From Spirochaetales bacterium (GTDB lineage: Bacteria > Spirochaetota > Spirochaetia > SPDA01): a stretch of 6,669 bases of DNA. Shown here piece after piece: positions 1 to 5,024 of the stretch (the stretch's first letter is position 1; each line of letters begins with the position of its first letter). The stretch lies in contig SPDA01000096.1 of NCBI GenBank assembly GCA_004525155.1, forward strand, positions 1 to 6,669. The letters run 5' to 3'. The notes under the pieces are model-generated. The model searched no databases and was not told where the DNA came from. It worked only from the letters and a program-made list of their open reading frames with translations. Made by a program: the position numbers and the translations under genes.

Positions 1-302
1 CCCGGGGGAAGGTCCAGCCCTCCGGTGATGGAGGACATTTCTTCCTTGAGTTTTTCCCTGATCTTTGCCATGCCGTCGGATAATGCCGCCAGAATGAGGT
101 CCTCTAGCATCCTGATATCCGCTGGATCGACAACCTCAGGAGAAATGCTGATTTTCGTTACCTGAAACTGGCCGTTCATTTCAACGGAGACCATGTCCCC
201 TCCAGCTGAACCGCGGACGGTTATATGCTGTACTTTGGACTGTATTTCGCCAACCTTGGCCTGAATATTCTGAAAATTCTTTACCAGATCAAAAGGATTC
301 AC
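1..302 (-). CDS. ybaB: YbaB/EbfC family nucleoid-associated protein (3' end cut by window)
   Basis: This is a small DNA-binding protein of the YbaB/EbfC family. Members form dimers that bind the nucleoid, and the gene typically sits between dnaX and recR. About 100 codons are visible. The start is GTG at 302, preceded by an AAAGGAG ribosome site (311-317) with 8 bases of spacing. The protein begins MNPFDLVKNFQNIQAKVGEI, an amphipathic N-terminal helix typical of the family. A beta region follows (ITVRGSAGGDMVSVEMNGQF), then a helical region with the family-like run ISPEVVDPADIRMLEDLILA, and a C-terminal helix rich in Lys and Glu that leads into a Gly/Pro-rich tail at the window edge. Family length is about 100-110 residues, so only a few residues should be missing. 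The ribosome site lies inside the tail reading frame of dnaX, which suggests translational coupling in the dnaX–ybaB order. recR would be expected just outside the window. Confidence 0.93.
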   Translation of the reverse strand, partial: MNPFDLVKNFQNIQAKVGEIQSKVQHITVRGSAGGDMVSVEMNGQFQVTKISISPEVVDPADIRMLEDLILAALSDGMAKIREKLKEEMSSITGGLDLPP

Positions 303-305
303 TTT

Positions 306-449
306 CTATTCTCCTTTCACGATTTCGCCGCGGAATACTTTTTTAACGATTTCGACTTTTCTGTCCAATTCGTTTTCCGCCCCGGTCTTTTCCTCTGCCT
401 GCGCGGCAGTTTCAATTTTTATAACTATCTCCACCGGGGTCTTGAGAAT
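306..449 (-). other. Untranslated or read-through DnaX C-terminal tail after an in-frame TAA
   Basis: The dnaX reading frame stays open for 47 codons beyond its TAA (450-452) and ends at TAG (306-308), three bases before the GTG of ybaB. The predicted tail begins ILKTPVEIVIKIE and ends VEIVKKVFRGEIVKGE. The last part resembles the usual end of DnaX proteins, a short amphipathic helix followed by a 'vFgGeiv'-like motif. The tail also contains the ybaB ribosome site, as expected for a normal dnaX/ybaB junction. I infer that the ancestral DnaX was about 512 residues long and that the TAA is a nonsense mutation, a sequencing error or, less likely, a read-through signal. An open frame of 47 codons alone is weak evidence. 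The motif and the junction geometry carry the argument. Confidence 0.7.
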
Positions 450-1844
450 TTAGCCTATAACTTTTCTTAATAGAGGCAGTTCATCCCTTACCAGGTTCGC
501 GGAAAACATGCTGTCAAAAGTGACAACAAGTTCCTTGTCCTTCCGCTGCCAGCTTACCGCCTTTTCCAGTGACGACGACAGGGTTATCTTTTTTTCTCTT
601 TTTTTAAGGACATCGAAGAGTTCTTCCCTCATGGCGGGGCTGAACTGCTCTCCCTGCCCGGGACCGGCCGCCTCCTGCCTTTCCGCCTCCGGGGCCCGTC
701 CTTCGACCAGCAGGCTCTTCATGCCTTCAATCCTTTTAAGTATTTTCTGCGGTGTGATGTAGGATGAAAGACCGCACAGCCGCGCCGCCAGAAGGTCGAG
801 TTCGTACCTGGGGTTAAGGGAAAATTTTATTCCCCGGTATACGGAGAAAAGCAGAGAAACAGCATGTTCCAGGGCCTCCGCATCGAGCTCCAGCAGTACC
901 TGTTTCGAAAAACGTTCCACTGCGTAACCGATAATGGACGGATTATGAATGCCGTTTTTAATAAGGAGCAGGTTTCTGAAATATTCCGAAAGGTCCAGTA
1001 CAAACTGTTCGATGGAAATTCCGCTGGACACGATGTCCTCCACGGACTGAAACGCCTGTTTTCTGTCTCCGGCAGCGAAAATTTCCGCAAGCAGGTTAAG
1101 CTGATCGAGACCGACCAGCCCGAGGGTATTACGAATCTTCTCGAGAGTCACGGAATTTTCGGAAAACGACACCACCTGGTCGAAGAGGGTGTAGGCATCC
1201 CGAAGGGAACCGGTGGATTCCTTGGCAATCCACAGCAGGGCGTCTTCCTCCGCCGCTATATTCATCTCCGCACAGGCTGCTGTAAGCCTCCTCTGAATTT
1301 CATCCAGCGGAATAAGCCGGAAGGAAAACTGCTGGCACCGTGATCGGATGGTTGCCGGCACTTTGTGGATCTCGGTAGTCGCGAAGATAAAAACGATATA
1401 GGGCGGCGGTTCTTCGATGGTTTTAAGCAGGGCGTTGAAGGCGCTGTTGGACAGCATGTGAACTTCGTCAATAATATAGACCTTGTACTTCGCGTTTGCC
1501 GGGGCAAAGAGCACCTCGTCCTTAATCTGACGCACATCGTTCACCGAGGTGTTGGAGGCGCCGTCAATCTCTATAACATCGAGGGAGATTCCTTTCGTAA
1601 TTTCAAGACAATTTGCACAGGTACCGCAGGGAGTTTCCTTTGGCCCCTCAACGCAGTTTAAGGATTTCGCAAGTATCCTGGCGGCGGAGGTCTTCCCCAC
1701 CCCCCTGGGTCCGGAGAAAAGGTAGGCATGCGCGATTCTCCCGGTGGATATCGAGTTCTTCAGGGTGGCGACTACGAATTCCTGGCCGGAAAGATCGTTA
1801 AAAGACTGGGGGCGCTTTTTTGTCGCTGTTACTTCATAGGACAT
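450..1844 (-). CDS. dnaX: DNA polymerase III subunit gamma/tau (clamp loader ATPase)
   Basis: DnaX is the AAA+ motor of the clamp loader, which opens the beta sliding clamp and places it on primed DNA. The start MSYEVTATKKRPQSFNDLSG matches the family N-terminus, and a GAGG ribosome site (1852-1855) lies 7 bases upstream of the ATG. Visible motifs are Walker A GPRGVGKT (residues 45-52), the zinc-binding cysteines C64, C73, C76 and C79, Walker B with D126 and E127 in YIIDEVHM, the SRC motif (168-170), and sensor 2 GSLRDAY (about 212-218). The helical clamp-loader domain III follows to about residue 365. A short linker and a small alpha/beta-like C-terminal region come last. At 464 residues it is on the short side because an in-frame TAA cuts off a tail-like 47-codon extension. 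Codons 418-419 sit in an A AAA AAG heptamer (588-594), the E. coli dnaX frameshift site. It is downstream of the SRP RNA, probably in the same transcription unit. Confidence 0.97.
   Translation of the reverse strand: MSYEVTATKKRPQSFNDLSGQEFVVATLKNSISTGRIAHAYLFSGPRGVGKTSAARILAKSLNCVEGPKETPCGTCANCLEITKGISLDVIEIDGASNTSVNDVRQIKDEVLFAPANAKYKVYIIDEVHMLSNSAFNALLKTIEEPPPYIVFIFATTEIHKVPATIRSRCQQFSFRLIPLDEIQRRLTAACAEMNIAAEEDALLWIAKESTGSLRDAYTLFDQVVSFSENSVTLEKIRNTLGLVGLDQLNLLAEIFAAGDRKQAFQSVEDIVSSGISIEQFVLDLSEYFRNLLLIKNGIHNPSIIGYAVERFSKQVLLELDAEALEHAVSLLFSVYRGIKFSLNPRYELDLLAARLCGLSSYITPQKILKRIEGMKSLLVEGRAPEAERQEAAGPGQGEQFSPAMREELFDVLKKREKKITLSSSLEKAVSWQRKDKELVVTFDSMFSANLVRDELPLLRKVIG
588..594 (-). promoter_or_regulatory. 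Candidate -1 ribosomal frameshift heptamer A AAA AAG in dnaX
   Basis: On the minus strand the heptamer is read as A AAA AAG with the last two codons in the dnaX frame (K418, K419), the same phase as the E. coli dnaX site that yields gamma. A -1 slip would add 24 codons in the new frame and stop at TGA (514-516), giving a protein of about 443 residues. A second run of seven A (599-605) lies just upstream, separated by GAG, so transcriptional slippage is also possible. I see no convincing Shine-Dalgarno-like stimulator at the proper distance upstream and no strong hairpin downstream, so efficiency is uncertain. Confidence 0.5.
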
Positions 1845-1865
1845 AGGACAGCCTCGCAGTTCATT

Positions 1866-1881
1866 AAAAAACCCCTTTAGC
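1866..1881 (-). terminator. Intrinsic-terminator-like 3' end of SRP RNA
   Basis: On the minus strand, GCTAAAGGGG (1881-1872) is followed directly by six T (1871-1866). It pairs perfectly over 10 bp with CCCCTTTAGC at the RNA's 5' end (1996-1987), so the folded SRP RNA itself would act as the terminator hairpin. dnaX lies immediately downstream, with its ribosome site 10 bases after the T-run. Transcripts reaching dnaX must therefore read through this site or start at an unseen promoter. Confidence 0.6.
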
Positions 1882-1996
1882 TCCTTTCAAGCCGATTGCG
1901 TCTCATCATCAGATTACTTACCGCTGCTACCTTCCGATCCTGACGGGGTTGGGTAATTGACAATAGCACAGGGCCCGATTATCAACGCTAAAGGGG
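1872..1996 (-). ncRNA. ffs: Signal recognition particle RNA (4.5S type, small bacterial SRP RNA)
   Basis: This is the RNA core of the signal recognition particle, which binds Ffh and targets nascent membrane proteins. The diagnostic apical hairpin is at 1923-1944 on the minus strand: GTCAGG, ATC, the GGAA tetraloop, GGT, AGCAGC. E. coli has UCC/GGA around the tetraloop; here AUC/GGU preserves pairing. Outward from the apex I can pair ATTAC with GTAAT, ATTG with CAAT, TCGGGCC with GGCTTGA (with G·U pairs), and finally a perfect 10-bp closing helix, CCCCTTTAGC with GCTAAAGGGG. The predicted length is about 125 nt, and the exact ends are inferred from the closing helix. There is no sign of an Alu domain. 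It lies 5 bases after tRNA-Ser(GGA) and is probably cut from a common precursor. Confidence 0.93.
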
Positions 1997-2001
1997 AAAA
2001 G

Positions 2002-2089
2002 CGGAGAGAGAGGGATTCGAACCCTCGGTACTCGGTTAGAATACACACGCTTTCCAAGCGTGCACCTTCGGCCTCTCGGTCATCTCTCC
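2002..2089 (-). tRNA. tRNA-Ser, anticodon GGA
   Basis: This class II tRNA of 88 nt decodes UCC and UCU. The acceptor stem GGAGAGA pairs with TCTCTCC and the discriminator is G. The anticodon GGA (2053-2055) sits in a 7-base loop closed by an anticodon stem with CACGC on the 5' side. There is a long variable arm, and the T-stem GAGGG/CCCTC is perfectly paired around TTCGAAT. CCA is not encoded. It is the last tRNA of the cluster, directly upstream of the SRP RNA. Confidence 0.97.
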
Positions 2090-2117
2090 AAAACCAGTAA
2101 CAATTCTCTTTATTCAC

Positions 2118-2204
2118 CGGAGAGAGATGGATTCGAACCCTCGGTCCGGCAAGCCGGACAACGGTTTTCGAGACCGCCCGATTCAACCGCTCTCGCATCT
2201 CTCC
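2118..2204 (-). tRNA. tRNA-Ser, anticodon CGA
   Basis: This class II tRNA of 87 nt decodes UCG. The acceptor stem GGAGAGA/TCTCTCC, the G discriminator, the anticodon CGA (2168-2170) in loop CTCGAAA and the long variable arm with a GTCCGGC/GCCGGAC-type stem are all clear. The T-stem carries one mismatch: GAGGG faces CCATC, giving G51·A63, whereas the Ser(GGA) gene has CCCTC. CCA is not encoded. It lies 28 bases upstream of tRNA-Ser(GGA) and 5 bases downstream of tRNA-Arg. Confidence 0.95.
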
Positions 2205-2209
2205 AATAA

Positions 2210-2283
2210 CGTGCCCAAGAGGACTTGAACCTCCGACCTTTAGATCCGCAATCTAATGCTCTATCCAGCTGAGCTACGGGCAC
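2210..2283 (-). tRNA. tRNA-Arg, anticodon GCG
   Basis: This tRNA of 74 nt has acceptor stem GTGCCCG paired with TGGGCAC (one G·U) and discriminator G. The D-arm is GCTCAGCTGGATAGAGC and contains A20, an arginine identity base. The anticodon stem TTAGA/TCTAA closes loop TTGCGGA, so the anticodon is GCG (2247-2249), which reads CGC and CGU. Bacteria normally use ACG, deaminated to ICG, for this box, so G34 is notable. CCA is not encoded. It sits between two serine tRNAs with gaps of 5 and 6 bases. Confidence 0.94.
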
Positions 2284-2289
2284 TAAAAA

Positions 2290-2376
2290 CGGAGAAGGAG
2301 GGATTCGAACCCTCGGTACCGTTACCAGTACAACTCCTTAGCAGGGAGCCCGATTCGACCACTCTCGCACCTCTCC
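2290..2376 (-). tRNA. tRNA-Ser, anticodon GCT
   Basis: This class II tRNA of 87 nt decodes AGC and AGU. The acceptor stem GGAGAGG pairs with CTTCTCC (one G·U) and the discriminator is G. The anticodon GCT (2340-2342) sits in loop CTGCTAA, closed by CTCC/GGAG. It has a long variable arm and a fully paired T-stem GAGGG/CCCTC. CCA is not encoded. The 30-base gap up to tRNA-Ser(TGA) is A/T-rich with a GACT/AGTC inverted repeat that may help processing. Confidence 0.97.
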
Positions 2377-2406
2377 ATTTATACGACTTTTTTAATAGTC
2401 CTTTCC

Positions 2407-2491
2407 CGGAGAAGGTGGGATTCGAACCCACGGAACCTCTCGGTTCAACGGTTTTCAAGACCGCCTCCTTCAACCGCTCGGACACCTCTCC
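2407..2491 (-). tRNA. tRNA-Ser, anticodon TGA
   Basis: This class II tRNA of 85 nt decodes UCA and most UCN codons. The acceptor stem GGAGAGG pairs with CTTCTCC (one G·U) and the discriminator is G. The anticodon TGA (2455-2457) lies in loop CTTGAAA. There is a long variable arm of GAACCGAGAGGTTC type and a fully paired T-stem GTGGG/CCCAC. CCA is not encoded. It is the first gene after the promoter at 2513-2542. Confidence 0.97.
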
Positions 2492-2512
2492 AGTCTGCAA
2501 ATCGGGAATGTT

Positions 2513-2542
2513 ACTATACCGTCAGGCACAGGTCTTTGTCAA
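2513..2542 (-). promoter_or_regulatory. Sigma70-type promoter for the tRNA–SRP RNA–dnaX unit
   Basis: On the minus strand a perfect -35 TTGACA (2542-2537) and a -10 TATAGT (2518-2513, five of six consensus bases) are separated by 18 bases. Transcription would start near 2505, giving a leader of about 15 nt before tRNA-Ser(TGA). No comparably good promoter was seen between the tRNA genes, which supports one polycistronic transcript. Confidence 0.75.
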
Positions 2543-2640
2543 TTATCCCGGACCTGCCTTTTCCACCTTGAGGGTTATTTCTATCGAAAGAGTAGCACAG
2601 TTTCCAGGTTTTAAGTACTATACGCGCTGGAGGAACATCG

Positions 2641-4251
2641 GTGAACCGGTTTTGGTTATTTTTTTTATGCGCACTTTTAGCAGTTTCCGCATTTCTGTCA
2701 GGCTGTAAGGGAAAGGACGATGCCGGAATGGACAGCGCCGGCAGAAAAACTGTCAGGGGATCCGTACTGGCTCTGGCATCAGATTACGAAAACCTGGTCC
2801 TGGAACCGGTACTCAAAGAATTCGAAAAACGGTACAAGGTTAACGTTTCCATTACCTACATGGGCCCCGCGGACCTTGTCCGGGAGCTTGGGAAGGGTTC
2901 CACGGAATATGCTGCCTTCTGGCCTGCGGACAGCCTTTGGTTCTCCCTGGCAGACAAAACCGGGGCGGTAACACATGCCGCGTCCATTATGACTTCGCCT
3001 GTGATCTTCGGTATAAAGAAAAGCATCGCGGATACCCTGGGATTCACCGGCAGGAAAGTTTATGCCGCGGACCTTCTCAAGGCAATAAAAGAACAACAGT
3101 TACAATTTATCATGCCTTCCCCGGTCCAGACCACAGCGGGCGCCTGTGCCTACGCCGGATTGCTCACTGCCCTTGCGGATGACCTTTCCCGGGAGAGCCT
3201 GCACAGCGGTATCCTTCGAAACACCATGCGGGAATTCTTCCAGGGAGTGTCACGATCCGCAGGAAGCGGCAGTTCCGGGTGGCTTACGGAACTCTTTCTG
3301 CGAGCCGATTACGGCGCCCTGGTCAGTACGGAAGGAGCGCTTATTGAGCTTAATAACGGGCTCCTTACCCAGGGCAGGGAACCCCTGCACCTGGTCTATC
3401 CGGAAGACAGCCTCCTGTTTGCCGATTTTCCCCTGGGTTTTATCGGCAGTCCCGGTTCCGGAACGGAAGCAGCCTTTTTGTCCCTTCAGCAGTACCTGCT
3501 TTCTCCGAAGGTACAGCAGAAAATCAGGGAGCTGGGCAGAAGATCTCCGGCCGGAGAAATACCCGGAAACATGGACGATACTGTTTTCAACCCGGCCTGG
3601 GGAATACGGTCGGATCTAAGCTCTTCCACGCAGAGACCGCCGGCGGATATACTTAAGGAGGCGCTTACCCTGTACCAGACTGAATTCAAAAAGCCCTCCT
3701 TCACTGTTTTCTGCCTTGATTTTTCGGGAAGCATGAAGGGAAAACCTGCGGAAATGCTTAAACAGGCAATGGTCTCCCTCTTCGGCCAGGAACGGGCACA
3801 TACATTTATCACGCCGGCCGGAGATAATGATATTACCGTGATATTTCCCTACAATGAAAGGCTCCTGGACCGCTGGTTCACCATAGGAAACAACCCGCTG
3901 GAATCGGCGGATCTCCTGCAGAAAATCGGGGCCCTGTCCCCGTCGGGTCAGGCGGACATGCTGCCGCCGGTACTGGAAGGCCTTGCGCTCATGGCGGAAA
4001 CCCCCACCATCGGGGAGTACCTTCCCTCCCTTATTCTGATCACCGGCGGCAGCGGCGGTACTATTGACGCTTACAGGGATTTACAGACACTGCGTAATCG
4101 GTACAATATAGACATACCCGTCTTTTCAATTGCTGTTGGAGAGGCGGAGACGGAGCAGTTGGAGCAATTTTCACTATTAACCAACGGCAGAACTTTTGAC
4201 GGAAGGAAAGATCTAAGCTACACATTACAAAGGGCAAAGGGATATAATTAA
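2641..4251 (+). CDS. Lipoprotein with solute-binding-protein-like and von Willebrand A domains
   Basis: This is a predicted lipid-anchored envelope protein of 536 residues. I chose GTG at 2641 because GGAGG (2629-2633) lies 7 bases upstream and the start gives a complete lipoprotein signal: basic MNR, a hydrophobic stretch to about residue 18, and lipobox LSGC with C22. Residues about 38-325 look like an extracellular solute-binding protein (SVLALASDYENLVLEPVLKEFEKRY, then the hinge region ITYMGPADLVRELGKG, and motifs of ABC binding proteins such as SPKVQQKIRELGR). Residues about 353-535 form a VWA domain with DFSGSM at 360-365. The other two metal-site residues appear replaced: A438 in GQADM and GG469-470 in LITGGSGG, where Thr and Asp are usual. 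The same fusion is known in other bacteria, often annotated substrate-binding and VWA domain protein. The next gene starts 4 bases after its stop, so it heads an operon with xpaC- and telA-like genes. Ligand unknown. Confidence 0.88.
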   Translation: MNRFWLFFLCALLAVSAFLSGCKGKDDAGMDSAGRKTVRGSVLALASDYENLVLEPVLKEFEKRYKVNVSITYMGPADLVRELGKGSTEYAAFWPADSLWFSLADKTGAVTHAASIMTSPVIFGIKKSIADTLGFTGRKVYAADLLKAIKEQQLQFIMPSPVQTTAGACAYAGLLTALADDLSRESLHSGILRNTMREFFQGVSRSAGSGSSGWLTELFLRADYGALVSTEGALIELNNGLLTQGREPLHLVYPEDSLLFADFPLGFIGSPGSGTEAAFLSLQQYLLSPKVQQKIRELGRRSPAGEIPGNMDDTVFNPAWGIRSDLSSSTQRPPADILKEALTLYQTEFKKPSFTVFCLDFSGSMKGKPAEMLKQAMVSLFGQERAHTFITPAGDNDITVIFPYNERLLDRWFTIGNNPLESADLLQKIGALSPSGQADMLPPVLEGLALMAETPTIGEYLPSLILITGGSGGTIDAYRDLQTLRNRYNIDIPVFSIAVGEAETEQLEQFSLLTNGRTFDGRKDLSYTLQRAKGYN

Positions 4252-4255
4252 CACT

Positions 4256-4927
4256 ATGCGTACCATTGGAAAATCGGAAGAGGAAAAAAAGGAAAAAAGA
4301 GGCCCGGGAGCACTGTTCGCCGGATTGCTGGGAGGAGCCGTATTTCTCCTGTTTCTGCTGCTGTTCAATTTCACCGTTTTGCTGTCCATTGCCGGGGGAT
4401 TAGGCGGCCTTATCGCGGGCGCCCTCATCTTCAGAAAAAGGAAACCGGATACGATGAATATAGCGGTAGAGGGCGTTACCCAGACCATGATTGAGGAAGC
4501 GCTGAAAGACGGGCAGGAAAAACTGGCCAAATTGAGAGCCTACTCGGCTAAAATCCAGCACCGGGAAATAAAGGACAAAACGGACAGCATCTGCAATACA
4601 ACCGGAAAGATCCTGGATGACATCAAGAAGGATCCGAAAGATTATAGAGCGGCCAGGCAGTTTCTCAATTATTACCTGGACTCCACCCTAAAGATTCTCA
4701 AGCGTTATGTTGAAATTTCCAGCCACGGCGCCTCATCCTCGGATATACAGAGTGTCCTTAAAAAGGTGGAAAATACCCTGACAACCATAGACAGCGCTTT
4801 CAAGAAACAGCTTGCAAAGCTCATGGAAGACGATGTTCTTGATCTCGATACGGAAATTACGGTACTCAAGCGCACCATCGAAATGGAGGGACTGGGCGAA
4901 GACGAATTTCAGAAGGAAGGTAAATGA
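4256..4927 (+). CDS. XpaC-family membrane protein (5-bromo-4-chloroindolyl phosphate hydrolysis protein family)
   Basis: This protein of 223 residues resembles the XpaC family, whose founder was linked to hydrolysis of the chromogenic phosphatase substrate X-P in Bacillus. A catalytic role has not been established to my knowledge. The N-terminus is charged (MRTIGKSEEEKKEKRG). Two hydrophobic segments follow at about 19-38 and 40-59, forming a likely membrane hairpin, and then a basic RKRK stop at 60-63. The rest is a helical, charged cytoplasmic domain that includes the family-like stretch RQFLNYYLDSTLKILKRYVE. The ATG lies 4 bases after the upstream TAA. The only ribosome-site candidate, AAAGGG about 14 bases away, is weakly placed, so translation is probably coupled to the upstream gene. 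telA follows after about 97 bases, and xpaC–telA pairs are recurrent in other bacteria. Family assignment was made from memory of the motif and length. Confidence 0.8.
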   Translation: MRTIGKSEEEKKEKRGPGALFAGLLGGAVFLLFLLLFNFTVLLSIAGGLGGLIAGALIFRKRKPDTMNIAVEGVTQTMIEEALKDGQEKLAKLRAYSAKIQHREIKDKTDSICNTTGKILDDIKKDPKDYRAARQFLNYYLDSTLKILKRYVEISSHGASSSDIQSVLKKVENTLTTIDSAFKKQLAKLMEDDVLDLDTEITVLKRTIEMEGLGEDEFQKEGK

Positions 4928-4985
4928 CCCTCCTTTCCGGCGGATTAGTGTCCGATTCCGTGGTAATAAATCAAATGGTTCTTAT

Positions 4986-5000
4986 GTCTTTTAAAAAGAC
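4986..5000 (+). repeat. Short palindrome in telA leader
   Basis: GTCTTTT and AAAAGAC form a perfect 7-base inverted repeat around a single A, 13 bases upstream of the telA ribosome site GGAGG (5014-5018). It could be a protein-binding operator or a weak hairpin. An A-run follows rather than a T-run, so it is not a terminator on this strand. No regulator is evident. Confidence 0.35.
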
Positions 5001-5024
5001 AATAAAAAAAATTGGAGGTACAGG

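Noticed and set aside
225..470. Plus-strand frame of 81 codons over the dnaX/ybaB junction
   Set aside because: It is antisense to ybaB and the dnaX tail. Its aromatic-rich composition is the reverse complement of Lys/Glu-rich coding sequence.
864..1343. Plus-strand reading frame of 159 codons inside dnaX
   Set aside because: It is an antisense shadow of the well-supported dnaX gene, with no ribosome site or recognisable domain.
2568..2624. Possible promoter for the solute-binding/VWA lipoprotein gene (TTGAGG, TACTAT, TATACG)
   Set aside because: No -35/-10 pair has acceptable spacing. The operon probably has a promoter in 2492-2640, but I cannot place it.
2256..2708. Plus-strand reading frame of 150 codons across the tRNA region
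   Set aside because: It runs antisense through tRNA-Arg, tRNA-Ser(GCT) and tRNA-Ser(TGA) and through the promoter, and resembles no protein family. Frames over tRNA clusters are often open by chance.
4243..4248. TATAAT just before the XpaC-like gene
   Set aside because: It matches the -10 consensus but has no -35 partner at the right distance, and it lies only 7 bases before the ATG within the end of the upstream gene.
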